From contig NZ_FOMD01000001.1 of assembly GCF_900112525.1 (NCBI RefSeq), positions 496,001 to 560,000 of the forward strand: a stretch of 64,000 nt of DNA, written 5' to 3'. Positions 9,153-16,802 of this stretch are shown here, piece after piece. Each line of letters opens with the position of its first letter. Within the stretch, counting starts at the first letter, position 1. The notes beneath the pieces are model-generated. The model worked only from the letters and a program-made list of their open reading frames with translations. It made no database searches and was not told where the DNA came from. The stretch comes from Klenkia taihuensis (GTDB taxonomy: Bacteria > Actinomycetota > Actinomycetes > Mycobacteriales > Geodermatophilaceae). Position numbers and translations under genes: made by a program.

Positions 9153-9979
9153 CCGCCAGCCTCGCCACGTCCGGCTTCGACTGGGTCTGCCAGCTCGTGC
9201 GCCGGGAGTCGGCCATCGTCCTCGCGCCCGGCAAGGAGTACCTGGTCGAGGCCCGGCTCATGCCGCTGGCCCGCCAGCTCGGGCTGTCCGGCGTCGCCGA
9301 GCTCGTCGAGCGGGTCCGCGCCCGGCCCGAGCCGGCGATCACCCGCGGCATCGTCGAGGCGCTCACCACCAACGAGACCTCGTGGTTCCGCGACGGCGAC
9401 CCGTTCACCGCGCTCACCGGCACCGTCGTCCCCGCCCTGCAGGCCGCCCGCCGGCCCGGCGAGCCGATCAGCATCTGGTCGGCCGCCTGCTCCAGCGGGC
9501 AGGAGGCGTACACGATCGCGATGCTGCTGGCCGACTCCCTGCCGTCGGCGACCACCCGCGTGCGGATCACCGCGACCGACCTCTCCCGCGCGATGGTCGA
9601 CCGCACCCGGGCCGGCCGGTTCAGCCAGCTCGAGGTCAACCGGGGCCTGCCGGCCCCCATGCTCGTCCGGCACTTCAGCCGGGTGGGCGCGGAGTGGGAG
9701 ATCTCGCCCGCCCTGCGCCAGATGGTGACCGCCAGCGAGCTCAACCTCGCTGGGCCCCTGCCCCGGCTCGGTCCCTTCGACGTGGTCTACCTGCGCAACG
9801 TCCTCATCTACTTCGACCCGCCCACCAAGCGCGAGGTGCTGCGCAAGGTGCGGCAGGTGATGCGCCCGGACGGCTGGCTGTTCCTGGGTGCCGCCGAGAC
9901 GACGCTGGGCGTCGACGACTCCTGGGAGCGGGTCCCCTGCGGCCGCGGCTCCGCCTACCGACCGATGAAGGGGAAGTGA
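9149..9979 (+). CDS. cheR: Chemotaxis protein methyltransferase CheR
   Basis: CheR transfers methyl groups from S-adenosylmethionine to receptor glutamates and is the partner of CheB in adaptation. The 276-residue protein has the N-terminal all-helical segment (about 1-80, with EALTTNETSWFRDGDPF) and a Rossmann methyltransferase domain with the SAM-binding SIWSAACSSGQEAYTIAM and VVYLRNVLIYFD. No tetratricopeptide extension is present. The ATG sits inside the cheB stop (ATGA), so the two are translationally coupled. Confidence 0.95.
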   Translation: MTASLATSGFDWVCQLVRRESAIVLAPGKEYLVEARLMPLARQLGLSGVAELVERVRARPEPAITRGIVEALTTNETSWFRDGDPFTALTGTVVPALQAARRPGEPISIWSAACSSGQEAYTIAMLLADSLPSATTRVRITATDLSRAMVDRTRAGRFSQLEVNRGLPAPMLVRHFSRVGAEWEISPALRQMVTASELNLAGPLPRLGPFDVVYLRNVLIYFDPPTKREVLRKVRQVMRPDGWLFLGAAETTLGVDDSWERVPCGRGSAYRPMKGK

Positions 9980-9980
9980 C

Positions 9981-10358
9981 ATGCGAGCGCTGGTGATCGA
10001 CGACTCGCGCGCGATGCGCCGGATCGTCGCCTCCATCCTGGAGGGGTTCGGGTACGAGACCCGGCCCGCCGGGCACGGCCGCGAGGCCCTGGACGTCCTC
10101 GAGGAGGGCTGGGTCCCCGACCTGGCCTGCATCGACTGGAACATGCCGGTGATGGACGGGCTGCAGTTCGTCTCCGCCGTCCGGGCGGTCCCGGCCTGGC
10201 GGCAGGTGACGCTGATGATGGTCACCACCGAGAGCGAGCACGGCCAGATCGTCAAGGCGCTGGCCGCCGGCGCGCACGAGTACGTCATCAAGCCCTTCAC
10301 CGCCGACGCCATCGGCGACAAGCTGTCCCTGCTCGGCCTGATGCCGGTGCCGGCGTGA
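9981..10358 (+). CDS. cheY: Single-domain response regulator, CheY type
   Basis: This is a 125-residue receiver-only protein that would carry the CheA phosphoryl signal to the motility machinery. The acidic pair is in MRALVIDDSRAMRRI, the phospho-acceptor is Asp52 in ACIDWNMPVMDG, the Thr is in MMVTTESE, and the conserved Lys is in VIKPF. It starts one base after the cheR stop and overlaps the next gene by 4 bp. A second, more divergent receiver follows at 10846, so the operon has two CheY-like outputs. Confidence 0.93.
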   Translation: MRALVIDDSRAMRRIVASILEGFGYETRPAGHGREALDVLEEGWVPDLACIDWNMPVMDGLQFVSAVRAVPAWRQVTLMMVTTESEHGQIVKALAAGAHEYVIKPFTADAIGDKLSLLGLMPVPA

Positions 10359-10849
10359 GCGCCCCGATCACCGCCCTGCTCGACGGCGAGACCGTGACCG
10401 CGGTCGCCGGCGAGGTGTGGAGCGCGCTGGTCGGCGAGGGGGAGCTCCTCCTGCCCGGCCTCGGCCCGGTCGCCCCGGCGGTCGACGGCCCCAGCGCCTG
10501 GGTCACCGTCACCGGCCCCTGGGACGGCGTCGTCGTGCTCACCTGCGGCGCGTCCGGCACCGCCGACCTGACCCGGTCGGTGCTGCAGCTGGACGACGAC
10601 GAGCAGCCCACCGCCGAGGACGTCGACGACGTGCTCCGCGAGCTGGCCAACATCCTCGGCGGCAACGTCAAGTCGCTGCTCCCCGGACCGTCGGCCCTCG
10701 GGCTGCCGGAGACCGGACCGGCCCCGCTGCGCGCCGAGGACGAGGACACCTGCCGCGTGTCCGCGAGCTGGCGGGGCCACGACCTCGCCATCACCATCCA
10801 GGGCGCCTCGGAGGCGCCCGCCCACCACACCACGGAGGTCCCCAAGTGA
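10355..10849 (+). CDS. cheX: CheX-type chemotaxis phosphatase
   Basis: CheX proteins dephosphorylate CheY-P. The 164-residue product contains DDVLRELANILGGNVKSLLPG, which matches the CheC/CheX helix pattern (D/S)xxxExxN, with Glu96 and Asn99 as the likely catalytic pair. One such helix is visible, fitting CheX rather than the two-helix CheC. The GTG start overlaps the cheY stop (GTGA). It is placed immediately after its presumed substrate and immediately before another receiver gene. The family call rests on the motif, length and context. Confidence 0.75.
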   Translation: MSAPITALLDGETVTAVAGEVWSALVGEGELLLPGLGPVAPAVDGPSAWVTVTGPWDGVVVLTCGASGTADLTRSVLQLDDDEQPTAEDVDDVLRELANILGGNVKSLLPGPSALGLPETGPAPLRAEDEDTCRVSASWRGHDLAITIQGASEAPAHHTTEVPK

Positions 10850-11208
10850 AGATCCTGGTCGCCGACGACAGCCGGGTGATGCGGCAGATCGTCGTCCGCA
10901 CCCTCCGCCAGGCCGGCTACGACGACGTGGACGTCGTCGAGGCCGAGGACGGCGCCGACTGCCTGGCCAAGGTCGGCAGCGAGTCCCCCGACCTGGTCCT
11001 GTCGGACTGGAACATGCCGAACATGACCGGCATCGAGTGCCTGCGCGCGCTGCGCGCCCAGGGCTCGGCCGTGCCGTTCGGGTTCGTCACCTCGGAGGGC
11101 TCGCCGGAGATGCGCGAGACCGCCTCCGACGCCGGCGCGCTGTTCCTCATCGCCAAGCCGTTCACGCCGGACACCTTCCGCGACGCGCTCGACGCGGTGC
11201 TGGCGTGA
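10846..11208 (+). CDS. Second single-domain response regulator, CheY type
   Basis: This 120-residue receiver begins with a GTG at 10846, which overlaps the cheX stop and has ACGGAGG at 10832-10838. The acidic pocket is in MKILVADDSRVMRQI, the phospho-acceptor is Asp54 in LVLSDWNMPNMTG, the Thr/Ser is in FVTSEGS, and the Lys is in IAKPFTP. It differs clearly from the CheY at 9981, so the two may act on different targets, or one may be a phosphate sink. It overlaps the next gene by 4 bp. Confidence 0.9.
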   Translation: MKILVADDSRVMRQIVVRTLRQAGYDDVDVVEAEDGADCLAKVGSESPDLVLSDWNMPNMTGIECLRALRAQGSAVPFGFVTSEGSPEMRETASDAGALFLIAKPFTPDTFRDALDAVLA

Positions 11209-11693
11209 CCGCCCCGGCCAAGACCGGGCTGCCCAGCAACAAGGCGGTCCGCGACCTGCTGGAGGGCCTGCTCGGCCGCGACGTCACCGTCGGCCCGGGC
11301 GCCCCGGTGACGCCGAACCCGTCCCGGCCGGCGGCCGTGGCCGCCTACGTGGACCCGACCTCGCGGCTGAACGCGATCGTCCTGATCGACCTGCCGCTGT
11401 CGGCCTGGTGCGCCGGCGCGCTCGCGCTGCTGCCCAAGGGCGGCTGCGAGGACTCCGTCGAGGAGGGCGAGCTGACCGACATGCAGGTCGAGGTGCTGCA
11501 CGAGGTGGTCAACGTGGCCGCGTCGCTGTTCAACGCCGGTGGTGTCACGCACTCCAAGCTGGACCGGCTCTACGCCCCCGGCGAGGCGCTGCCCGGCGAC
11601 ATCGCCGGGCTGACCGCCTCCACCAACCGCGTCGACATCGACGTCACGGTGGCCGGCTACGGCAGCGGCTCGCTGTCGGTGGTCCTCGCCTAG
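11205..11693 (+). CDS. CheC/CheX-like protein, last gene of the chemotaxis operon
   Basis: The 162-residue product starts with GTG inside the preceding stop codon. It has VLHEVVNVAASLFNAGG, in which Glu100 and Asn103 match the ExxN catalytic pair of the CheC/CheX phosphatases, although the position four before the Glu is Glu96 rather than Asp/Ser. The C-terminal VDIDVTVAGYGSGSLSVVLA is beta-strand-like, as in CheX. It pairs with the receiver just upstream exactly as cheX pairs with cheY, so it is probably a second phosphatase. An enzymatically inactive relative is possible. It ends 3 bp from the convergent metX stop with no terminator between. Confidence 0.55.
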   Translation: MTAPAKTGLPSNKAVRDLLEGLLGRDVTVGPGAPVTPNPSRPAAVAAYVDPTSRLNAIVLIDLPLSAWCAGALALLPKGGCEDSVEEGELTDMQVEVLHEVVNVAASLFNAGGVTHSKLDRLYAPGEALPGDIAGLTASTNRVDIDVTVAGYGSGSLSVVLA

Positions 11694-11696
11694 GGG

Positions 11697-12707
11697 TCAG
11701 TCCAGCAGTTCGCGGAGGAGGGCCCCCACGGCCGCTGTCTCGACCAGGAAGCCGTCGTGGCCGTAGGGGCTCTCCACCACCCGCAGCGGGACGCCGAGCG
11801 CGTCGGCCACCCGCTGCTGCTCCTCGATCCGGTACAGCCGGTCGGAGTCGATGCCGGCGACCAGGCTGCGCGCGGTGACCCGCGCCAGCGCCGCCTCCAC
11901 CCCGCCGCGGCCGCGGCCGACGTCCCAGGTGTTCATGGCCTGGGTGAGGACGACGTAGCTGTCCGGGTCGAACCGGCCGGCCAGCTTGGCGCCGTGGTGC
12001 TCCAGGTAGCTCGTGACGGCGAACCGGCCGTCGGGCTGCACCTCGTTCCCGAAGCGGGTCTGCAGCTCGAAGGCGCTGCGGTAGGTCAGGTGCGCGATGC
12101 GGCGGGCCACCTCCAGGCCGCCCACCGGGTCGAGGGCGACCGCGGCCTGCTGGGTGGTCTGCGTGCCGATCTGGTCGGCGGTGGCCACCGCGCCCGAGGC
12201 CAGGAAGAACAGCCGCGCCACCCGCTCGGGGTGCGCGACGGCCCACTCCATGGCCCGCATGCCGCCCATCGAGCCGCCGATGACCGCGTACCAGCGGTCG
12301 ATGCCCAGCGCGTCGGCCAGCGCCACCTCGACCGCGACCTGGTCGGCGATGGTGACCTCGGGGAACCGTGACCCCCACGGCCCGCCGTCGGGTGCGTCCG
12401 AGGCCGGACCCGTCGTCCCCTGGCAGCCGCCGAGCACGTTGGCGCAGACCACGAAGTGGCCGGTCACCCGCTGCTCCAGGGCCGCCCACCAGCCGGGTGT
12501 GGGGTGGCCGGGCCCGGTGTCGCCGAACAGGTGGCTGTCGCCGGTGAGGGCGTGCTCGACCAGCACCGGCGGGTCACCCGGGTCGCCCCAGGTCTCGTAG
12601 GCCACCCGGACACCCGGCAGCGACCCGCCGCGCTCGAGCTCCAGCGGGCCGAGGTCGAGGAACTGCCGGGCGCCGGACGGGTCCCCCTCCCGCCAGGCGC
12701 CCGCCAC
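11697..12707 (-). CDS. metX: Homoserine O-acetyltransferase
   Basis: MetX activates homoserine with acetyl-CoA, the committed step of direct-sulfurylation methionine synthesis. The 336-residue alpha/beta hydrolase has the nucleophile elbow GGSMGGMRAMEW (Ser146), the ANVLGGCQGTTGP segment typical of the family, RFGNEVQPDGRFAVTSYLEHHG, and the terminal catalytic His in YGHDGFLVE. The GTG start lies one base after the metY stop, so the two are translationally coupled and both are under the riboswitch upstream of metY. The length is normal. Confidence 0.95.
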   Translation of the reverse strand: MAGAWREGDPSGARQFLDLGPLELERGGSLPGVRVAYETWGDPGDPPVLVEHALTGDSHLFGDTGPGHPTPGWWAALEQRVTGHFVVCANVLGGCQGTTGPASDAPDGGPWGSRFPEVTIADQVAVEVALADALGIDRWYAVIGGSMGGMRAMEWAVAHPERVARLFFLASGAVATADQIGTQTTQQAAVALDPVGGLEVARRIAHLTYRSAFELQTRFGNEVQPDGRFAVTSYLEHHGAKLAGRFDPDSYVVLTQAMNTWDVGRGRGGVEAALARVTARSLVAGIDSDRLYRIEEQQRVADALGVPLRVVESPYGHDGFLVETAAVGALLRELLD

Positions 12708-12708
12708 C

Positions 12709-13995
12709 TCAGGCGCCCTTCGCTGCGCGGAAACCCGCCTCGAGGTCGGCCAGGATGTCCTCGATGCCCTCCAGGCCCACGGCGAGCCGGACCAGGCCCG
12801 GGGTGACGCCGGTGGTCAGCTGCTCCTCAGGGGTCAGCTGGGAGTGCGTGGTGGAGGCCGGGTGGATGACCAGGCTGCGCACGTCGCCGATGTTGGCCAC
12901 GTGGCTGTGCAGCTCCAGGGCCTCCACGAACGCCTTGCCGGCGTCGACGCCGCCGGCGATCTCGAACGCGAGCACCGCGCCGGGGCCCTTGGGGGCGTAC
13001 TTCTGCGCGGCGGCGTGCCACGGGGAGGAGGGCAGGCCGGCGTAGTGCACCGACTCGACCTCGTCGCGGGCCTCGAGCCACTCGGCCACGGCCTGGGCGT
13101 TGGCCACGTGCCGGTCCAGCCGCAGCGACAGCGTCTCGATGCCCTGGACGACGAGGAAGGCGTTGAACGGGCTGATCGCCGGGCCGAGGTCGCGCAGCAG
13201 CTGCACCCGGGCCTTGAGCGCGTAGGCGGGCGCGCCCAGGTCGGCGTAGACCACGCCGTGGTAGGTCGGGTCGGCGGTGGTGAACATCGGGTGCTTGCCC
13301 TGGGTCCAGTCGAAGTTGCCGCTGTCGACGATGACCCCGGCGACGGCGGTGCCGTGCCCGCCGAGGTACTTGGTCGCCGAGTGCACGACGACGTCGGCAC
13401 CGAACTCGATCGGGCGGATCAGGTAGGGCGTGGCGATGGTGTTGTCCACGATCAGCGGGACGCCGTTGCGGTGCGCCACCTCGCTGACCGCGGCGATGTC
13501 GAGGACGTCGCCCTTCGGGTTGCCGATGGTCTCGGCGTAGAAGGCGCGGGTGTTCTCCTGGACCAGGGCCTGCCAGGCCTGCGGGTCGTCGGGGTCCTCC
13601 ACGAAGGACACCGTGATGCCGAGCTTGGGCAGCGAGTGGTGCAGCAGGTTGTAGGTGCCGCCGTAGAGGCTGGCGGAGGCGACGACGTGGTCGCCGGCCT
13701 CGGCCAGGTTGAGGATCGACAGCGTCTCCGCGGCCTGCCCGCTGGCCACCGCCAGCGCGGCGACGCCGCCCTCGAGGGAGGCCACGCGCTGCTCCAGCGC
13801 GTCCTGCGTCGGGTTCATGATCCGGGTGTAGATGTTGCCCATCTCGGCGAGGGCGAACAGGTCCGCGGCGTGCTGGGAGTCGCGGAACTGGTAGCTGGTG
13901 GTCGCGTAGATCGGCAGCGCGCGGGCCCCGGTCGTGGGGTCGGGGCTGGTGCCGGCGTGGATCTGCCGGGTCTCGAAGCTCCAGGAATCGCTCAT
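12709..13995 (-). CDS. metY: O-acetylhomoserine aminocarboxypropyltransferase (sulfhydrylase)
   Basis: MetY is a PLP enzyme that joins sulfide to O-acetylhomoserine to make homocysteine. The 428-residue product is a Cys/Met-metabolism PLP protein: ARALPIYATTSYQFRD, the phosphate-binding VASGQAAETLSIL, NPKGDVLDI and the PLP lysine in VHSATKYLGGHGT. The C-terminal HSHVANIGDVRSLVIHPAST is typical of MetY rather than MetB. The ATG at 13995 has AGGAGG at 14005-14010, which can be masked by a leader hairpin. It is the first gene of metY-metX, 46 bp after the SAM-IV element. Confidence 0.95.
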   Translation of the reverse strand: MSDSWSFETRQIHAGTSPDPTTGARALPIYATTSYQFRDSQHAADLFALAEMGNIYTRIMNPTQDALEQRVASLEGGVAALAVASGQAAETLSILNLAEAGDHVVASASLYGGTYNLLHHSLPKLGITVSFVEDPDDPQAWQALVQENTRAFYAETIGNPKGDVLDIAAVSEVAHRNGVPLIVDNTIATPYLIRPIEFGADVVVHSATKYLGGHGTAVAGVIVDSGNFDWTQGKHPMFTTADPTYHGVVYADLGAPAYALKARVQLLRDLGPAISPFNAFLVVQGIETLSLRLDRHVANAQAVAEWLEARDEVESVHYAGLPSSPWHAAAQKYAPKGPGAVLAFEIAGGVDAGKAFVEALELHSHVANIGDVRSLVIHPASTTHSQLTPEEQLTTGVTPGLVRLAVGLEGIEDILADLEAGFRAAKGA

Positions 13996-14004
13996 CTGCG
14001 CCGT

Positions 14005-14023
14005 CCTCCTCGGTGTCGGGAGG
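14005..14023 (-). promoter_or_regulatory. Hairpin that can mask the metY ribosome-binding site
   Basis: On the metY message CCUCC (14023-14019) can pair with GGAGG (14009-14005) across a 9-base loop. The right arm is the metY Shine-Dalgarno sequence AGGAGG. This is a natural translational switch for the riboswitch just upstream. The pairing is seen; how it is coupled to SAM binding is inference. Confidence 0.5.
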
Positions 14024-14040
14024 GCCCGCGGCGCGCAGGC

Positions 14041-14160
14041 ACTCCGTCGTTTGCTCCCCCGGCGGGTGCCGGGCGGCCGGCTCTTCCCCTGGGAGCACCG
14101 CAGACGGAGTAGCGGTTGCCGGGCAGCAAGCCAGGTGCTTGTCGCTGCCTCTCGTGAGCC
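14041..14160 (-). promoter_or_regulatory. SAM-IV riboswitch upstream of metY-metX
   Basis: Read on the minus strand from 14160: P1 is GGCUC closing with GAGCC at 14083-14079; P2 is GGCAGC with GCUGCC and encloses CAAGC/GCUUG; the conserved CGGCAACC follows; P3 is ACCGC/GCGGU. A P5 hairpin CCCGGC-ACCC-GCCGGG (14073-14058) sits just outside P1. The P3 loop ACUCCGUC (14110-14103) pairs perfectly over 8 bp with GACGGAGU (14048-14041), matching the second pseudoknot expected of SAM-IV. This layout fits SAM-IV rather than SAM-I. High SAM should lower metY-metX expression. Confidence 0.9.
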
Positions 14161-14186
14161 AGGAGCGATGGTAGGTGATGCCCGGG

Positions 14187-15971
14187 TCAGGCGGCGAGGG
14201 CCACCGCACCCGCCAGCGCCGCGTACCGCCCACCGGCGGCGGCGAGCTCGTCGTGGGTGCCCTGCTCGACGACTCGGCCGTGCTCCAGGACGGCGATGGC
14301 GTCGGCGTGCCGCACGGTCGACAGCCGGTGCGCGATGGTGATCGTCGTCCGGCCCTGGGCGACCTCGTCCAGGGCGGCCTGCACGGCGCGCTCGGTCTCG
14401 TTGTCCAGCGCGCTGGTGGCCTCGTCCAGGACCAGCACCTTCGGGTCGCGCAGCAGCGTGCGGGCGATGGCCAGCCGCTGCTTCTCCCCGCCGGAGAACC
14501 GGTGGCCGCGGGCCCCGACCAGCGTGTCGTAGCCGTCGGGCAGCGCCGCGACGACGTCGTGCACCTGCGCCCGGCGGGCGGCGTCCTCGATCTCGGCGTC
14601 GGTGGCGTCGGGCTTGGCGTAGCGCAGGTTCTCCCGGATGGTGGTGTGCAGCAGGTAGGTCTCCTGGCTGACCACGCCGACCACCCGCGACAGCTCGGCC
14701 AGCGGCAGGTCGCGCACGTCGACGCCGTCCACGGTCACCCGGCCGGTGGTCACGTCGTTCAGCCGGCTGACCAGCGAGGCGAGGGTGGACTTGCCCGAGC
14801 CGGTCTCGCCGACCAGCGCCAGGGTCGTGCCGGCGGGGACCACGAGGTCGACGTCGGTGAGCGCGGGCCGGTCCCCGTAGGAGAACCCGACGCCCTCGAG
14901 CCGGACCTCGCCGCGGACCTCGGGCAGCACCACGGGCTCGGCGGGGTCGTCGATGTCGACGGGCAGGTCGAGGTACTGGAACACCCGGCTGAACAGGGCC
15001 ATCGAGGTGATGACCTGCCCGCCGACGTCGAGCAGGCCCATGAGCGGGCGGAACAGCGTGCCCTGCAGGGCGGTGAAGGCGACCAGCGTGCCGATGGTCA
15101 TGCCGCTCGACGTCGCCGGGAGCCCGGCGAACAGGTAGATCAGCGCGGGGATGCCGGCGAACACGATGCTCATCGAGGCCATCCGCCAGCGGCCGGCCAG
15201 CTGCGAGCGGACCTCGAGGGCGACCAGCTCCTGCGAGGTGCGGGCGAAGCGCTCGGACTGGGCCGGGCCGGTGCCCAGGGTCTTGCTCAGCTGGACGCCG
15301 GAGATCGACAGCCCCTCCTCGACCTGGGTCTGCATGTCGGCCATCCGCCGCTGCCGCTCGCCGGTGACCTCGCGGCGCATCAGCGCGACCTTGCGGGTCA
15401 GCCACACGGCCGGCGGGAGGACGACGAGGGACAGCAGCGACAGGCGCCAGCTCAGCGCGGCCATGGCGACCGCGGTGCCGACGACGGTGGTGGCGTTGGA
15501 GGCCAGGCTGGTGGCGGTGGTGGTGACCACCGACTGCATCGAGCCGATGTCGTTGGTCAGCCGGGACTGCACCTCACCGCCGCGGGTGCGGGTGAAGAAG
15601 CCCAGCGACTGGCGCTGCAGGTGGGTGAACACGGCGGTGCGCAGGCCGTGCATGACGCGCTGGCCCACGGTGGTGGAGATCCAGGTCTGCACGACGCCGA
15701 GCAGGGCGGTCGCCGCGGCGACGGCGACCATGCCGGCCACGGCCCAGGCCAGCAGCCGGACGTCGGAGTGCGGGAGGGCGTCGTCGATGACGGTGCGCAC
15801 CAGGAAGGGCGTGGCGAGGGCGATCAGCGAGCTGGTCACGATCAGCGCCACCACCGTGCCCACCTGGAGGTGGAAGGGTCGGAAGAGCGCGACCACCCGG
15901 CGCAGCGGCACGGGGGAGCGCTCGAGCTGGGTGCGGTCGGCGGGGTCGGTGCGGGTCCCGGGGCGTGGCAT
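14187..15971 (-). CDS. ABC exporter, fused permease and ATPase
   Basis: This is a half-transporter of 594 residues that would act as a dimer in the inner membrane. About six membrane helices span residues 25-310 (for example VGTVVALIVTSSLIALATPF). The nucleotide-binding domain has Walker A GETGSGKST (388-396), the signature FSGGEKQRLAIART, Walker B VLVLDEAT and the H-loop IAHRLSTV. The substrate is unknown; drug or lipid export is typical. The ATG at 15971 has a GAGAGGGGG ribosome site. It is divergent from a MarR gene across an 82-bp gap with a palindrome, so MarR control is likely. Confidence 0.92.
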   Translation of the reverse strand: MPRPGTRTDPADRTQLERSPVPLRRVVALFRPFHLQVGTVVALIVTSSLIALATPFLVRTVIDDALPHSDVRLLAWAVAGMVAVAAATALLGVVQTWISTTVGQRVMHGLRTAVFTHLQRQSLGFFTRTRGGEVQSRLTNDIGSMQSVVTTTATSLASNATTVVGTAVAMAALSWRLSLLSLVVLPPAVWLTRKVALMRREVTGERQRRMADMQTQVEEGLSISGVQLSKTLGTGPAQSERFARTSQELVALEVRSQLAGRWRMASMSIVFAGIPALIYLFAGLPATSSGMTIGTLVAFTALQGTLFRPLMGLLDVGGQVITSMALFSRVFQYLDLPVDIDDPAEPVVLPEVRGEVRLEGVGFSYGDRPALTDVDLVVPAGTTLALVGETGSGKSTLASLVSRLNDVTTGRVTVDGVDVRDLPLAELSRVVGVVSQETYLLHTTIRENLRYAKPDATDAEIEDAARRAQVHDVVAALPDGYDTLVGARGHRFSGGEKQRLAIARTLLRDPKVLVLDEATSALDNETERAVQAALDEVAQGRTTITIAHRLSTVRHADAIAVLEHGRVVEQGTHDELAAAGGRYAALAGAVALAA

Positions 15972-16004
15972 CCACGTCCCCCTCTCTGTCGCGGTTGATG
16001 CTGA

Positions 16005-16027
16005 GGTTACCTCACGGTGAGGCAACC
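16005..16027. promoter_or_regulatory. Near-perfect palindrome, likely MarR operator
   Basis: The arms are GGTTACCTCAC (16005-16015) and GTGAGGCAACC (16017-16027) around a central G, with one mismatched pair. The site lies in the 82-bp gap between the divergent ABC exporter and MarR genes and would overlap both promoters. Length and symmetry are typical of a MarR dimer site. Confidence 0.6.
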
Positions 16028-16053
16028 ACGCTGCTGCCGCTAGCATTCCCGCC

Positions 16054-16467
16054 GTGCCGACCGACGACGACCTGGGCGAGCTGATCGTCCGCGCGGCGCG
16101 CTCGCTGCGCGGTCGCTGGCGGGCGGTGCTCGAGCCGTGGGACCTCTCCCCGCACCAGGTCAGGGCGCTGATGACGGCCGGTCGGGACGACGGCCTGCGG
16201 CTGTCCGGGCTGGCCGAGCGGCTGCACATCGCGCCCCGGTCGGCGACCGAGGTGGTCGACGGACTGGCCGGGCGCGGGCTGGTCGAGCGGGTCCCCGACC
16301 CCACCGACCGGCGGGCCGTGCTGGTGCGGCTGACCGCCGAGGGCACCCGGGTGCGCGACGAGGTCGCCGCGGCGCGGGCGGCCGACGCGAAGGCAGCGCT
16401 GTCCCGGCTGCCGGCCGAGGACCGGGCCGAGCTGGCCCGGCTGCTCCGCCGCTTCCTGGACGGCTGA
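16054..16467 (+). CDS. MarR-family transcriptional regulator
   Basis: The 137-residue protein has the MarR winged-helix layout: [47 protein letters not shown] as the helix-turn-helix, then the wing [16 protein letters not shown], then C-terminal dimerisation helices. It starts with a GTG at 16054. It is divergent from the ABC exporter, and a 23-bp near-palindrome sits between them, so it probably represses the exporter and itself until a ligand (often a small phenolic or antibiotic) releases it. The ligand cannot be told from sequence. Confidence 0.9.
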   Translation: MPTDDDLGELIVRAARSLRGRWRAVLEPWDLSPHQVRALMTAGRDDGLRLSGLAERLHIAPRSATEVVDGLAGRGLVERVPDPTDRRAVLVRLTAEGTRVRDEVAAARAADAKAALSRLPAEDRAELARLLRRFLDG

Positions 16468-16507
16468 CCGACAGCTGCCGTCCAGACGTGTGGTGCACCC
16501 TGGGGGC

Positions 16508-16789
16508 ATGAACCTGGGTGCACCCGAGATCGGCCTGATCATCCTGGCCGTCTTCGTCCTGTTCGGCTACAAGAAGCTGCCCGACGCCTCCCGGTCGCTG
16601 GGCCGCTCGCTGCGCATCTTCAAGGGCGAGATGGGCGGCATGGCCGACGACCAGCGCCGCGCCGCCGCGGCGCAGTCCTCCCCTCCGGCGTCCCCCGAGG
16701 ACCTGGAGGCCGCCGCGGCCGAGGCCGAGGCCGTGGCCCTGGAGGCCCGGGCCCGCGCGGCCCGCGCCCGCGCCGACGCCGCCCTCTGA
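16508..16789 (+). CDS. tatA: Twin-arginine translocase subunit TatA-like
   Basis: TatA forms the variable pore of the Tat export system. The 93-residue product has one N-terminal membrane helix ([20 protein letters not shown], about 5-24), then an amphipathic helix ([17 protein letters not shown]), then an acidic/Ala-rich tail. This is the standard TatA/E order; FGYKKLPD is the canonical hinge. The ATG at 16508 is preferred to an in-frame upstream GTG at 16490 because it puts the helix at the N-terminus. No tatB or tatC is nearby, so this may be an accessory paralogue. Confidence 0.88.
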   Translation: MNLGAPEIGLIILAVFVLFGYKKLPDASRSLGRSLRIFKGEMGGMADDQRRAAAAQSSPPASPEDLEAAAAEAEAVALEARARAARARADAAL

Positions 16790-16802
16790 CACCCTCTCGG
16801 GC

